Notes: generated by a model not told the origin, from the sequence alone. A stretch of 64,000 nt of DNA from Sphagnum compactum (GCA_965153455.1 OZ234495.1:4960001-5024000), one strand, 5' to 3'. Positions 49,901 to 63,585 are shown, counted from the first letter of the stretch. Program-made: numbers and translations.

Positions 49901-52900
49901 TTGGTAAGAAAATGATCCAATTGATTAGTTTGATTTGATATGGCATTGGATTTTTTTTGACTTACACTATAATAAACAAAACATTTCACATATTTAATTT
50001 CGTTGAGTTTCATCAAAGTTAAGAGATTCCAAAGCCATTGTGGGACACCAAAATGTTTTAAATTTGAGATTTGATTACTATTATAATCCTAACTTGGGCT
50101 TGCAATTGACTTTCATGAGATTGACAAGGAAATTGCCTACCTCGGATGGATGAAGTTAAGTCGCATTCTTGATAATGAATTGAAACAAACATAGCTTTGA
50201 AACATGGTGATAGTTGGGGAAAATGAAACATTTTTTCATACAATATGTCACACTTGCCCTAATCATTTTAATTAAATTGTCCCTTTTCATAGTCACAAAA
50301 CATTAAAGAGTGCACCTTGGGTTTTGAATTTTGATATCCCATAGTAATAAAATATTGCTAAAACCATTTGATGAACTTGAAGATGCACATCTATTAGAAT
50401 CTTGAGAATTTAATCGTTTATGCAGTCCTCGTGGGGACCTATAAGGCATATTACAAGGAGAGTTGTATCTCCCATGATGGTTTGAAGTTGTGGTGAAATT
50501 TATGTGAGTCTATGATTGGAAATTACCACTTGACAAGTGTAAACTTTAAAGGTGTGTTGAACATAATTGCTTGTGAAATAACCTTTTTAACTTACTATTT
50601 TCATTTCATTATTATTTTTTAAAATCCCGTGTGAAATTATTGTTGATGCCACAAAATAACTTTTCTTTCATACAATATAAATCATTTCCTAGGAGCTATT
50701 CCTTATTGGGAGCTCTCCACCAATCATTAGATGAAACAATTTTTTACAAATTTGTAGTCTTGCCCTAAAGTTTGCTTACTCTTAATAGGTTAAAACATGA
50801 AACAACAATCATCATAATCAATGTTACCTTCCCTTCTTGAAGTGTTAACCATTGAAATCAATGTTACTTTCCCAAGTATTGATGTGAACAATGAACACCA
50901 ATGGGAAAACTATTATGTTTCATATGAAATAAAAAAACACTATTTCCAAATTTAAATGATCAAATTTATATCTTGGAAAGAGAAGAAACTTAAAATGATA
51001 TGAATGACCAAATGAAAATAACATAATAAAAACTACATTATTGAATAGTTCAAAAATAAAAGGAACTTGGTAGCATGTTAATATTTTAAAGGGGGCAAAT
51101 GAACATGGGGTGTCATTGTGGGATGGGGCATGGGTATTATTTCTACAACCCAAAATCTCAATGCTTTTATCCCACAACATAGAGGTTTGTTTTTCAATGC
51201 TCACACTTGCAAAAAACACACTTTGTTGGTCCTTATGGAAAAAGTCTTGCACAAATGTTATGTTTTTCTTTTGCAGGCAAATAATCAACTACCTATTTAC
51301 ACATCAAAATAGATGTCCATTGTGGATTAATTGCACACCAAAAAAAACCCTCATGTGGAAGTAACACTTGTGTATTCTTGTTCCATAAGGACCAACAAAA
51401 TACACAATATGGTTAGCAAAACTTTTCTCAAGTAAAGACGATTGATAATCAATAAAACTTTCACAAAATGCGAACAATTATTCTTGTAAGCTTCAAGATT
51501 TCTTATTGATTGTGTGCAAATATTTCATTTATTAGTAATTCACATATGAATTCATAGTTTTTGTGTGTTTTAAAACTAGTTTATAGGCTTTCCAAAATTG
51601 AGAGTTTTGCTAATGTGTAAGAGCATTTTTAATGGGGCTTCTTTGCATGCACATTGCCCTATTGTGATCCTAATTTGTTGAAATATTTTTTATCTTGTTA
51701 GGCTTTATGAAGATGTCAAGCTTGAAAAAGAATAAAAATAAGAAAGATTGGGGCAATTTAAGGTGCTTGATAGAAAGGTCATATGTGAATTTTGTTTCTT
51801 TGAAATAATGAAAGTGAACATCAATGACATATGCAAAATCAATTTAAAAATGCATGTAACAAAAAAGTACAAATTGTAGAAATGAAGAAGCATAAGGGAA
51901 CACATCAAAACTAGGAGCATGGAGTCCAATATTGATGTTGGAACTTTTCACATCACAAGGACACAATTTATGCCCATGAGTTGATACTTACCACACCAAC
52001 AAAATTCCTAGATATTCCATAACACCACCTTTGAATATCTTGGATTCTCTTTATAAAGGATGATGGTTTTGGCTCTTTCTGCACATTTGTTTGCTTTAAT
52101 AGAATAATGGGTTTTCTCTTGTGCATGTGTTGTTATGCCTTTGATGGCAAACTTTCTTTCTTCACACACTTTTTTTCTTGCACACATTTTTCGCATCTTT
52201 TTATTTTTTGACACACATTCTTTTTATTCTTGTGCCTTCAAGATTTTCACCATGCAAACAAGAAAGCAAAAAAACTTGAAATACACATGAGCTCTCACAT
52301 TACTCACATTGAAGTTGTTTTATGGGCACCAAATTTGGTACCAAATTCATTTTACCTTGAGTTTTGGAACAAAACCCAATTTTGTATTTCATTGATTTCC
52401 TTTGTATCAATTTTGTCCTGCTTTTTGAATGTCATCGACCAAATTGGGGGTTTGGATAACTTTGTAATTCAACCCAAAAAATCCTCAAAATCCCCACACA
52501 TGAAATGACTTGAAACACATTGTTGTGTATCACTTTTAAATATACACATCATAAGTTTTTAATCCAAAAGTATGACATATTTGTCTATTGGTGTAACATG
52601 TGACATCCAAGCCATTATTGTTTAAACTAAACATGAAGTTTTGGATTGGAAATTGTGATCAAAGTCTAGGATAAATGACTTGGGCCAAATTAAACCAATT
52701 GCCACTACCACACCATCCATTAGAGGCCATGATTGACTCAATTCTAAATGAACACCAATTTGAACTCCACCTTGGTGACCTTGCTAATAAAATATAAATT
52801 GCGGAGGTAGGTATAAATAGGTATAGGTAGGTATAAGCATGGAGGCTATTTGGCAAGTAGATGCATGTAAATGGTTGGTAAATAGGAAATGCTAATGTGT

Positions 52901-55900
52901 TGTTAGCATGTAAGCAATAACATAAACTAAATTAAAGTCACTATGTGGTTAACTAGGGACTTGAAACCCAAATGAATGGAAAATGTTTGTCTATATCCAT
53001 CATCCATCCATCGTGGTCCTTCAATGGCTATTGGTTCAATCCAAAGTTGGCTAGATCATGGTCATTTTTCCATAATTAGTGGTGGGGTAGGGTCTTTGTG
53101 ATTTCTTTCCCTCTTCCATGCAAGGTAAGGTAGATGTGCCAAAAATGACCTTTATTAAAATGAATTCAAATTTGTTTTGAAGTTAGGGTTTTTAAACCTC
53201 TAAAACATTACCTTATGTAGATATATTATAATTATATATTTGAATTTATCATTCACTATCTAATAAATAAATATTAATTAATGGATTTTAGAAATCATTG
53301 ATGAAAAATGGGATATCTAGACAATAGATTGGTTTGATATTGAATATATATATAGATATTCTGACATTAATCGACAATTTTTGTGTTTTTCTTTTTCAAA
53401 ACATGATGTAATGATGTTTTATTAATGTTTACTTAAGTTCATATGTCCATAATTGATAATAGCCATTTCAAATATTTGAAAATTATAATTTCAAACTACT
53501 AATTCTCAAAATTATCCCATATCAATATGAAAAATATATATTTTTCATTTAAAAGTCCCCTTCAACATCTATTACTACAAAATTAATATAATTTATTTGA
53601 CCCGTTTAATCAATTTCCTTGTAACTTAATCCTACCACCTTCATTTCATCTTTGCATGTTATGTGTAGATATATTTAAAGGAAGTTCAAATTCAAATTAA
53701 TTATATTTGAAAATTTGTCAATTTGTATTTATTCCTTCCATCAAATAAGGACCACCAACAAATTATTTATTTATCTAAAAATATATATTTAGTTTGATGT
53801 ATTTACATTGATGGGAAATTTAGAAGCTACCAAATCATGTTCACAAAATCCATATTTAGCAAATTAATTCCAACATACTTTCATTTAATCACACAAATAA
53901 AAAATTTAACAAAAAAATAGGTGAAAAATAATTGACCTTAAATATCAATTGGTATTTGGCCCATAGTTGGTTATGAACACATATACCTTATCAAATAACT
54001 TCTTATGGTGAAAGCATAATGTGTTGAACCAAAATGGACATCGCAAACATTGTTTTTAAAAGTGATGAAAAGTAATTAAAGGTTATATGATAATTACATA
54101 ATATCTTCAAACTTTAAAAACAAAACATAGCAGATTATGTGAACTTTGTTATATATATAAGTTCAATCACATGAGTTGGTCAAACACATCATATATGACA
54201 CATGAGGATAAAAATTTGAGACTTTTTTACATGTTCATTTTGAAATGAAATATGTTATAAAATCCACAATGGACCTAAAAATCAAAAATGAAAAAAAATA
54301 AAAATTTAGGAACAATATATTTATATTAATAATACGAAGAATGGTGTGAAACGAATGATTTCATCAATAATATTTAGGCATGATGAACATCTAATAATTT
54401 TCCCATTCAAAAACATAATTACAATTGAAAAATCAAATAAAACGAATGAAGTGAAAGCAAAGTTCCACATTAATATTAACTAATCTACTAGACTTATATT
54501 GGAATAAATAAAACTATAAATAAAGGCAATTGAATCATTCTATATATAAGTTATGGACTTTAAACAATGAGTATAATGTGAAAGCTTGGAATTGTGAAAG
54601 GGCTAACAAAGGGATTGCAAAATTTGTGTATTCATGTGTGGACTTTGTAGTTGCCACTTTTTGTCCATCGTATTGTGCTTTCACATTATATTATTTATTT
54701 GTTTCTTAAGTAATAGCCCCATTTACCAATTTTTATAATTAAAATATAGCAATAGCCACATGTTATGCATAAGGGTTGGTTTTAAAATACCCAACCTAAT
54801 ATTTGATTCAATAACCATTTAATATCTTGTCAAGGTGATTTTTTGTAGGTAAAACCCCCAAGAAATTAGAATCTTCATTCATAATGTGGTCTTCACAATT
54901 GCCAACCCACATTGTTCAAATTCAAATTAAAAAGGAAGTTGAAAGTGGAACTAAAATTGAAGGAATGCAAGAAAATGAATAGTGACAATTCCAAGCTTTT
55001 ATGCTTAACGATCAAAATGCCTATTGGGATGAAACATAAAAAGGTATGGGTTGGCTGTTGGTTTTCATCAAAATAATAACTTGCCCATAGGGGTCTTGTG
55101 GGATCTCTATGGAATATATACGAGACATGTAAAATTTATATGGCCAAATTTTAACCCATTTTGGACCCTACATGTTGGTTAAGCATAACCTACCCTTGGA
55201 CCTTTATTCATAAGTGGCCATTTAAGGGTCAATATAGCCAAGTTACAAGAGGTGCATTGGAAACTAAACACTACAAAGAGAATATGGTATTTTTCACACA
55301 AAAGGTCATGGATAGTGGCACATGTGTGAGATAATTTTTTGATTTCATCCATTATAATGTACAATATGTGGTGTTCATTGTGGCATATATTATATTAATA
55401 TATGATTCATATTGTATCTACTCATGTGCATGAAAGGGTGCAAGTGTGTTCAAAGGAGCAAATAACCATGTCAGATAGTGATGAAAACTATAAATTTTTC
55501 TACATATGTTTTTGTTTTGACATTTTAAAGTTATGTCAATAATTATAAGTTGTGCTAAATGTGAACTAATGTGAACGTTGAAAAATTCAAATTAAGAATT
55601 CATTAAATTTAATTATGGGCTTTGGTTTTAATAAATAACTTTTGAACTTAAACAACATTTGCATTAGAAGTAGTCAACTTTACAAAAGACAAGGGAAAAG
55701 ACTCTTTGAACATCAAAATTTTGGTGGTAAGAAAATCTAGATGATTTAACTTGTTAGCCACACTAAAAAAAACATAAAATTTTAACATTGATGGAATTTG
55801 GAATTTTTAAAAATTCTAAATATGTTTAAAAATCTCAAAGTTTCAAGAATCTTTTATCACATGTAAATGAAGTGTAAAGTACATGACATATAGAACCAAG

Positions 55901-57300
55901 TTGTAGCTTATAATTTTAAAAAATCACCTAAAGTAGTTAACATATTTTGGAATGATTTGAAATTATGATAATTTAGAAAACTGAAATGCATAATTTGACA
56001 GAATTTGCACATTTTGAAGTTTTCATATTTATTCAACAAAGATTAACACAAAACATGTGACATATTGGGGTAACTATATGTACTTTTAATAACAATTTGC
56101 AAAAACATTCATTCAAAAACTATTTCATATGAAGAAACAAAAAGGATTAAAAAAAAACCCACAATCCTTTAATAAAGTAATCCCATTGGCTCCTTTTTAA
56201 CATATTTGTTCTTAAAAATGAAAATAAAAAAATATCAAACTTTCAAAACCTTTTTGTTCATTCATCCACCATTTTATGTAGTGATATTGTCAAAACATAT
56301 TGTTGTTTACTACCAACAAATCAAGCATAAACTATTATTGTGATTTTTAGTTTAACTCTAAGATTCTTCGACTCATAATTTAGTTTTGATTTCAAAATTG
56401 TTTATCACACAACTTAGATTCTTGCTTTGAAAATATATATTATACTTATTTTTTGAGCCAAAAAAATTGTTATGATAATAATGCTACACACATGCCCCAA
56501 TTATATTGCATATGAATATGTATGTGTGGATGAAAAGTGATCCATATCCATAATGTGTATGGATAAAAGGTGATCCAAGTTGAATTCAACTTGATGAGCA
56601 AGTTATGAATATGAAGAATGTTAATTATGTCCCATAATTTGGCTCAAGGTTATCAATTATTGAAAATAGTCAAGGCCTTTAGTTAACCGATATTAGTCTT
56701 TTGCCAATTACCTAGTCCATAATTATTTGAGTGAAAACATTTATGCATATGATATAATCACTTGGCATCACTATATGGTCTTTTGAAAAACTTGTGTAAC
56801 AACCTCATGATCATATAGGTATATATATCTATTAAGGAAGGTTGTTTGTTTGTTTTGTTTTGTTTTGTTTGTCACTTTGAGATCTCTCAAACCATGATGT
56901 CCCATTGTCATGTTCTTGGGTATGGTTTGAAAGCCCTTGATGAGGGTTCAACGAGTGTGATTTCATTGAGGCGATTTCATTCATAAATTTTAGAGCCAAT
57001 ATGAAGGAGATATTGAATTTTGAATAATTTTTTTTGGTCATTGAAAATTAATTGAAATTTTTAATATATTTTCTCCACAATTGGGTTCTATTGTCAAGCT
57101 CCTCCTATTCACATGGGCTACCACCGGCAACATGGGCCACACTTGGAGGAGATGATATAAGCTAATGGATTCCAATGTGGGGTGATCAATGCTCGCACTT
57201 TGGTAGTGGAGCATGCAAAGGGGGCACTCTACTCTACTCTTTCTTTGGCATCCACAAGCTTTCTAGCCACCCTTTGCTTTGCTATAAATCAATTTCACAA
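46930..57300. other. Long AT-rich gene desert
   Basis: About 10 kb of very AT-rich sequence with no frame that resembles a gene and no recognised transposase. Small features: an inverted pair GTTGGTCCTTATGGA / TCCATAAGGACCAAC near 51225 and 51383, GTAGGTATA repeats near 52805-52835, and a GTTTT run near 56850. Confidence 0.5.
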
Positions 57301-57323
57301 ATGGCCCTTACTTGTCCCCGTCC

Positions 57324-57400
57324 ACCCAATCCTCCTCTTCTTTGTACGAATCCTAAACCCTAAACCCTAAACCCAATCCTCCTCTTCTTTGTACGAATCC
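57324..57400. repeat. Telomere-repeat tract flanked by perfect 30-bp direct repeats
   Basis: A 30-bp segment beginning ACCCAATCCTCCTC and ending GTACGAATCC occurs at 57324-57353 and again, identical, at 57371-57400. The 17-bp spacer is TAAACCCTAAACCCTAA, plant telomere repeat. The arrangement resembles an interstitial telomere tract formed during repair of a break with duplicated flanks. Confidence 0.9.
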
Positions 57401-57508
57401 TTCTTCCTTACCCTCGTTAGGAGATTACTTAGATGCGCATATTTTGGAAATATACGATATAACACACATGTGCACACAACAAGCTTTTTGTGCACTTTTA
57501 TTGTTGAT

Positions 57509-57770
57509 ATTTTCCCCCCTTCCTCTTGATGAGTCTCTTGAGGACCAATGAATGGATGGATGGATGGATGGATGGAAAGCTTCATTACATCCCGACGTCT
57601 GGATGGAAAGTTTCATTTCATCCCGACGGAAAGCTTCATTTCATCTGATGGAAAGCTTCATTTCATCCCGACGTCCTTTACTATATAGAATTTTCCCCCC
57701 TTCCTCTTGACGAGTCTCTTGGGGACCAATGAATGGATGGATGGATGGATAGATAGATGGATGGGCATTC
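57509..57770. repeat. Tandem duplication with GGAT and GGAAAGCTTCATTTCATC units
   Basis: A segment starting TTTTCCCCCCTTCCTCTTGA, through GAGTCTCTTG and GACCAATGAATGGATGG, occurs at about 57511 and again at about 57691. Between them GGAAAGCTTCATTTCATCCC(GACG) repeats four times, and each copy carries a GGAT tetranucleotide run. The ORFs seen here are products of these repeats. Confidence 0.85.
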
Positions 57771-58129
57771 ACATTGATTGGGCGGAACTCACAATTGGTT
57801 GGGCCACTAATTTCAGTTTTAGAAGAAAGCCTTTGTTGACCGAGTGCGCAACAACATGGGCCCGGTAGCCAATGGAATGTTATATATATTGTTAGATATA
57901 ACGAAAATTGCATGATCCGGATTCCGGAACATATTCGGATGAAACCTTATTCGGCACAATACGTATAATACCTTTCCCATAGAACCCTTCTTTCGGTCGT
58001 CGAGTCATCTTAGCAAAAAAAAAAACAATGCAAGTTGATTTGCTACCCAATGATGGGGTTCGAACGTGATGGATTTTTCACAAAAATTCTATGTTGCGGG
58101 ATTGGTGTGGACGAATAGGGTGTGGGGGG

Positions 58130-58222
58130 GCACGGCACGGGATGAGACGGGATGGGATGGGACGGGATGAGCTTGTGGACCACATACTTGGAAGGAGTGC
58201 ATCTATCTATCTATCTATCTAC
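58130..58222. repeat. GGGAY/GGGAT repeats and (ATCT)n
   Basis: G-rich units GGGATGGGAC and variants at about 58138-58168 are followed by a perfect ATCT run at about 58200-58222. The G-rich strand could form a quadruplex. Confidence 0.8.
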
Positions 58223-58317
58223 TCATTGAATCTCAATCCCGATCGAAATTCAATGGCCCGACCGACCCGAGCCTTCATACAACCTCTTGTTCCGGGTGGG
58301 GCTACAAAAGGCAAAAT

Positions 58318-58448
58318 GTGTTCTCAATATGTTCCCTTCAAGTTCTCAATGGGTTCTCAATGTGTTCCCTTCAAGTTCCCATTGGGTTCCCATCAAGTTC
58401 CCAATATGTTCCCCAAGTTCCCAATGTGTTCTGGAACATGTTCTCCAT
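58318..58448. repeat. Minisatellite of GTTCYCAATRTGTTCCCTTCAA type
   Basis: Short imperfect units of about 15-35 bp built from AAGTTCCCAATGTGTTC and CCATTGGGTTCCC recur about seven times. All six frames are partly open because of the repeat, which produces spurious proteins on both strands. Confidence 0.8.
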
Positions 58449-59015
58449 AGCACCTCACTTTTATCCCATATGCTTTGGCAAATGTTGTCCTCCTTTTCAC
58501 CTATATAGGTGGGCCAAAGGAGAGGAACTCTATACTTCAAAATAGAACCTTCAGAGATTTTTATTTTATTTTTTGAGTGATTGGTCAATCAAATTGGCCA
58601 AAAAAAAAACTTTAGAGGCACCTCATTTAATTAATAGGGTGAATAGGATGGTTGAGATCCATAAGTAATAGAAGGCAATAATCACCACATTCCCATGTCA
58701 CTTACCCTTGGCCACTCATTTAGCTACCCGGGTAATAAATCTTCCGGGTAAATTAAATTAAATAAAAAATTCTAAGATCCATTTATTATCAATTGTCAAT
58801 GTAATACTCTCGATTATCAATTTTCCTGAGTTGATTTTGGGGTAATAACTGATTTTTAGAAAATTTTAAATGCTTTTGAAAATTTCTTTTCTTTTACATT
58901 ATTTTATTTTCCTATTTTTAATTTTCTATCATAAACATGTTAGTATTGATAACTTACCCTTGATGATAATCGGGTCATTCACGCAAGTTATTAAAATTTG
59001 AAAATTCAATACTAA

Positions 59016-59050
59016 ACTAGTAAACCCTAATACTAAACTAAACCCTAAAC
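59016..59050. repeat. Degenerate telomere repeat (CCCTAAA)
   Basis: Two CCCTAA units separated by CTAATACTAAACTAA form a short degenerate tract. Confidence 0.6.
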
Positions 59051-59370
59051 AAAAAAAAATAGGTCTTAAAAAATTTCAGTGTATTTTATGGCACGTAAGT
59101 TATACATAGCCATTCCTTTTTAAGTGGACTAAGTCCCATATTCAAACTGGATCAATCATTTGTGTGTGTGTGTGTATTGGTGTTGGTGCCATTTTTCATG
59201 AGTAAAATTTTGCTTCCAAAGCACTTGGCTCATTTGTGTTCTTCAAGCCCTAGCCTTACTAGGTATATATATAATGAGTTTCTCTTAATTTATTTATTAA
59301 AAAAAAAGGGGTCCTTGCCCACCAAAGAAGACCTTTTTTTAATAATTTTTTTATTAAAGGGAACAAAGGC

Positions 59371-59389
59371 CTAAACCCTAAACCCTAAA
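59371..59389. repeat. Interstitial telomere repeat (CCCTAAA)n
   Basis: CTAAACCCTAAACCCTAAA, almost three perfect plant telomere units, C-rich strand shown. Confidence 0.9.
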
Positions 59390-59490
59390 TACATCGGTAA
59401 TCTAAGAAATTTAATTATGTACCTAGTTAATTAGGTAAGGCACTTGGTGGTTACTAGGTAGGTATATATTAACCTTGACAAGTTCCCTAG

Positions 59491-59514
59491 TTAGGGTTTA
59501 GGGTTTAGGGTTTA
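59491..59514. repeat. Interstitial telomere repeat (TTTAGGG)n
   Basis: Just over three perfect TTTAGGG units, in the opposite orientation to the tract at 59371. Confidence 0.9.
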
Positions 59515-59964
59515 AGTTTGTACGACATTAACCCAAGCCATCACTTGTTTGTTGGACCTGACACAAGAACCATACCATTGAACTAGCTTTTTGTTAGATT
59601 TAGAATAAAAACTAAAAAAAAGGAAAAAAAAAAAAAAAACTCTTAAACATATGTGCAAATTCTTTGGCTAAGAAAGTTAATTTTTAAAAAAGTTGACAAG
59701 TAAGTTGAATTTTATAAATAAATAATAATTAAGTGTAAAATGTAGACTCCATACTTAGGTGTACAAGTTAATTGGCCATATTAAAAGGTAAGTTGCATTT
59801 ATTTTGTTGTTGGCCTTGCCTACCAAGGCAATGATATTATGTTTAGATTCAATATAGAGTATAGTGGCTAAAGGGATTTTGGCCCCTAGGTAATAATAGG
59901 TCTATTTTTATATGAGGATTTTTTAAAAGACGATATTTTGGCTAATGAAAAATCTTGAGATTAG

Positions 59965-59981
59965 TTTAGGGTTTAGGGTTT
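59965..59981. repeat. Interstitial telomere repeat (TTTAGGG)2
   Basis: TTTAGGGTTTAGGGTTT, G-rich strand shown. Confidence 0.85.
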
Positions 59982-60173
59982 CAACATTAATCTAACATTT
60001 TAGATTACATAAAAAATGTATATATATATCTATTTATTTATTTAAATTTTATTTTAAAATATTTATTTAAAAAAAAAGAACCACATTGTTCATAACTTGT
60101 TCCAAGACATGAGTGGAATGGCCCTCCGTTCTTTCAAATGCAGCTTGATTGAAAAAGCTATAGCATGGATTGT

Positions 60174-60200
60174 TAAACCCTAAACCCTAAACCCTAAACC
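60174..60200. repeat. Interstitial telomere repeat (CCCTAAA)n
   Basis: Just over three perfect units, C-rich strand shown. The longest of the telomere-like tracts in this window. Confidence 0.9.
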
Positions 60201-60754
60201 TTCTTCCACAACCTGGAATCACACAACAATCAACACATCTCTTCCTTACTCTTCCCTAAGCGGGGTTGCATTCTGCACGGAATATGCACCTCCTATTGAC
60301 ACATCTCGTAACACAAAGGTCGGTAGGTAGGCAGGTAGGTTGTAAAGTAGGTTCGGATTGCAGACCGGTATAATACGCGGTTATTTGAATTTATAAATAA
60401 CCGTCCATTCCCTTTCTTCAAATTTATTTCAAAGAATCAGAGAACCGTTGGTTTGCTTAGTATCATAACCTCAAAAAACCAACCCAAAAAAAAAAGAAAA
60501 AAAAAGTGAGTTTACACGCAGTTGTTTGAATTTTTAAAAATCTTTTTAATTTTTTAAAAAAAATGTTGTTATGTATCGGATGCTTGCGGTTTATATATCC
60601 GGTGCTTTGGTTTTTGAGAACCGTAGTTATGAACCTTGAGAGTCACCTTTGATAAATTGTTTGGGGTCTAATTTTTATTCATTGTTGGGCATGTATCGGC
60701 GATTTTTTCTTTCTTTTTGGTGCAAATTTTCGCCAAAATGAGAGGAAAAAAAAA

Positions 60755-60776
60755 GGGGGGGGGGGGGTGGGGGGGA
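60755..60776. repeat. Poly-G run broken by a single T
   Basis: About 13 G, one T, then 8 G, preceded by a poly-A run. A strong quadruplex candidate and also a likely site of sequencing length error. Confidence 0.85.
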
Positions 60777-61987
60777 TATTCTATCACAATATTAACGGCT
60801 TGCATTTATTTATTTTTTCCCCAAAAAAGATATTTGTCAATATTTGTATATATTTGTTAATATCGTGAATTTTTTTCGACCAATGCTTTACATCAAGTAA
60901 CACCCTCCAAGCAAAGCATTCTTGAAATAAGTGCCCCCTCAATTCCACCTTAGGTGAGCACTTCTTTTAAGAACACCCTTATACTCGTCCTTGAATATTA
61001 CCCCTTTTTTTTTCTTTTTTTGCAATCTACTTCTTTCCCTTATAAATTAAAAAAAATCAAAAAAAATCAAAGCAACCAAAGCAACCACCAAATTCAAATA
61101 AAGAAAAAAAAAAGAAAAAAGAAAAAAGAAAAAAACCAAATGGGTGGTAGTGGAGGCATAAGAGAAACAAATGGGTGGGGTTTGTACAAGGTGGGTCTAC
61201 GGGTGTACCCATTTACACTTACCCGCTCGACACCCGTCTATGCCGGGGTTTCGATAAACGTTCAACATGGGTATTTGATGGTTCCGTAATCCGAATGTTC
61301 CGATTTGACTCGACCCCACTTCTAGTAACCGTAGTGTTGTTGATTGGGGTATTTTAGACATCTTTTTAAATAATAAATAAATAAATAAAACTTTGTGTTA
61401 GGGATGATGGGGTTGCTTCAAGTGCAAACTATAGGTATTCTCCTAACCTAAGTTAAGCTACTTGAGTAAAAAATGGGTTTGCTTGGAGTGTGAATTAGCA
61501 TTGGGATACTTAACCCCCTTTTACTTATCAATTTAAGAATTTCCCGACCCTCTTTGGGAATCAATTTCTTTTGGTCACAATGAAGAGAATGACAAATTAT
61601 TTTTTTTGAAAATTTTCCAAGACTACGGTGAGTGAGTGAGGTCATATATTTGTCCAATTCAATACTTGGCTCGAACGAAACTAGGCTAAACAACTCACAC
61701 GAAAGCCCGAATTCATTCATTCATTATTTGTTAAAAGATTGTGGTCCCCTTCACGGTGGTCTCCGTGGGGGTAAAAGGGGGTGGGGGGGGGGCCGGCAAA
61801 TCATATACGGTTTGGATGTTGGAAAAGGGGAGATGAGGTTTTGCGGGTTTCTAGGGTTGGACGTCTTCCACACGGAAATTGTGTGGTTTGTTCGATTGCA
61901 AATCGGAGGTCTACTACTACTACGAGTACTTCAAAAAAAGGTAACCCAAAGAAGCAAAGAATCTTGTATCCCCACACACCACACCAC

Positions 61988-62011
61988 ACCCTAAACCCTA
62001 AACCCTAAACC
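61988..62011. repeat. Interstitial telomere repeat (CCCTAAA)n flanked by ACACC
   Basis: Three CCCTAAA units sit between two ACACCACAC-type stretches, again suggesting duplicated flanks around a telomere insert. Confidence 0.85.
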
Positions 62012-62614
62012 ACACCACACTAGGCTACCACCACCCACCCAAGTGGAAATGCAAAGCTCGGGCTACCTTTGAATTTGCTTCCTGAATTTCTTGGGCTCTT
62101 TTCAGATACGTTGTGGATCTGAAATGAGAGGAGGAGGAACAAAACACATTTTTATTAACCACATCTCACCCCCCCCCTTTTTCACTCTCTCAAATTTTAC
62201 CCACACTCGTATTATGAATGAATGAATGGTCTCCGTTCAACGTAATATTTATTCGCAAATGGGTAATAGTGAGTGTTAAGTTTTTTTAATAAATAAATAT
62301 GTTTTTAAATAAGTTTATAAATAAATAAATCTTTGATCAAATTCCACTCCCTTTTTGGTGTCATGTTGTACACACACATGCTTATGTTATGTTGGGAAGA
62401 CTTTTTTAGATGCCAAGCTGAACAAGAAACACGTTCGAATTAAACAAGAGGGAACCACCACCACGCAAGCAACGAGTTTTCTCATAGTACCACCCATCCA
62501 CAAGCTTGTTTAGAGTCCCCTCGTCAAACGAGAGAGAGAGAGATATATAACCCGTCCCATGATCCATTTTCAACTGATAATATCTCTAACCAAGGTGAAT
62601 TGAATGAGCGAAGA

Positions 62615-63368
62615 TATTATTAGTGAAACCGTTGTTTAGCCTAATTTATCTAATAGACTTGACAGTTTTTTTTTGGATAAAAAATCATGAAGAAGAAACA
62701 AATCTTCACTATGCAAAAGAATCATGATCAAACCCTATCAAACTAAGCATCATAACCGTGATATGGTTTATCTATCCATAGGGGCAAAGCATAATCAAAT
62801 CTTTGATTATGCTTGACTTGAAATTTGCATTCTATCAAACCCTATGGAAAAAAGGATAACCATGATATGGTTTACCTAGCTAGAGGAACATGATCAAATC
62901 TTTGATTATGCTTGACTTGAAATTTGCATTCTATCAAATCCTATGAAAAAGGATAATAACCACGATATGGGTTGGATAATAACCATGATATATTATTAGT
63001 GAAACCGTTGTTTAGCCTAATTTATCTAATAGACTTGACAATTTTTTTTGGGATAAAAAATCATGAAGAAGAAAAACAAATCTTCACTATGCAAAAGAAT
63101 CATGATCAAACCCTATCAAACTAAGCATCATAACCGTGATATGGTTTATCTATCCGTAGGGGCAAGCATAATCAAATCTTTGATTAGGCTTGACTTGAGA
63201 TTTGCGTTCTATCAAACCCTAGGAAAAAAGGATCATAACCATGATATGGTTTACCTAGCTAGAGGAACATGATCAAATCTTTGATTATGCTTGACTTGAA
63301 ATTTGCATTCTATCAAATCCTATGGAAAAAGGATAATAACCACGATATGGGTTGGATAATAACCATGG
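62615..63368. repeat. Tandem duplication of 376 bp
   Basis: Copies start at 62615 and 62991 with TATTATTAGTGAAACCG and run through AAATCATGAAGAAGAAA, GATATGGTTTATCTATCC, CTTTGATTATGCTTGACTTG and GATATGGGTTGGATAATAAC. Each copy contains an internal half-repeat (CTTGACTTGAAATTTGCATT occurs twice per unit). Few substitutions separate the copies, so the event is recent. Confidence 0.9.
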
Positions 63369-63388
63369 TTATTATCCAACCCATATCG
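63343..63388. repeat. Perfect 46-bp palindrome
   Basis: The sequence from CGATATGGGTTGG to CCAACCCATATCG reads identically on both strands, centred on CCATGG with no spacer. It lies at the end of the second copy of the 376-bp duplication; the first copy has only the left arm. Confidence 0.95.
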
Positions 63389-63585
63389 TCGGGGGAATAT
63401 TCCAAACCTGTGGTTAGTAAAATAAAGGCCTGCGCCAATTTCTTTTAGTGTAGTTGGAGGGCACCTTATTTACCAAACTTCAAACCTTCATAAGAGAGGG
63501 CGTTTCGATTTTTTTTAATACACTTACCCTCATTTTTTTTGGGGGGTGACACTTCAAGGGTACCCACCGGATATCAAAGTAAAAA

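Noticed and set aside
58040-58075. GGGGTTCGAAC as a tRNA T-arm
   Set aside because: No cloverleaf or anticodon arm could be formed from the surrounding bases.
58318-58588. Overlapping open frames on both strands
   Set aside because: All arise from a short-period minisatellite.
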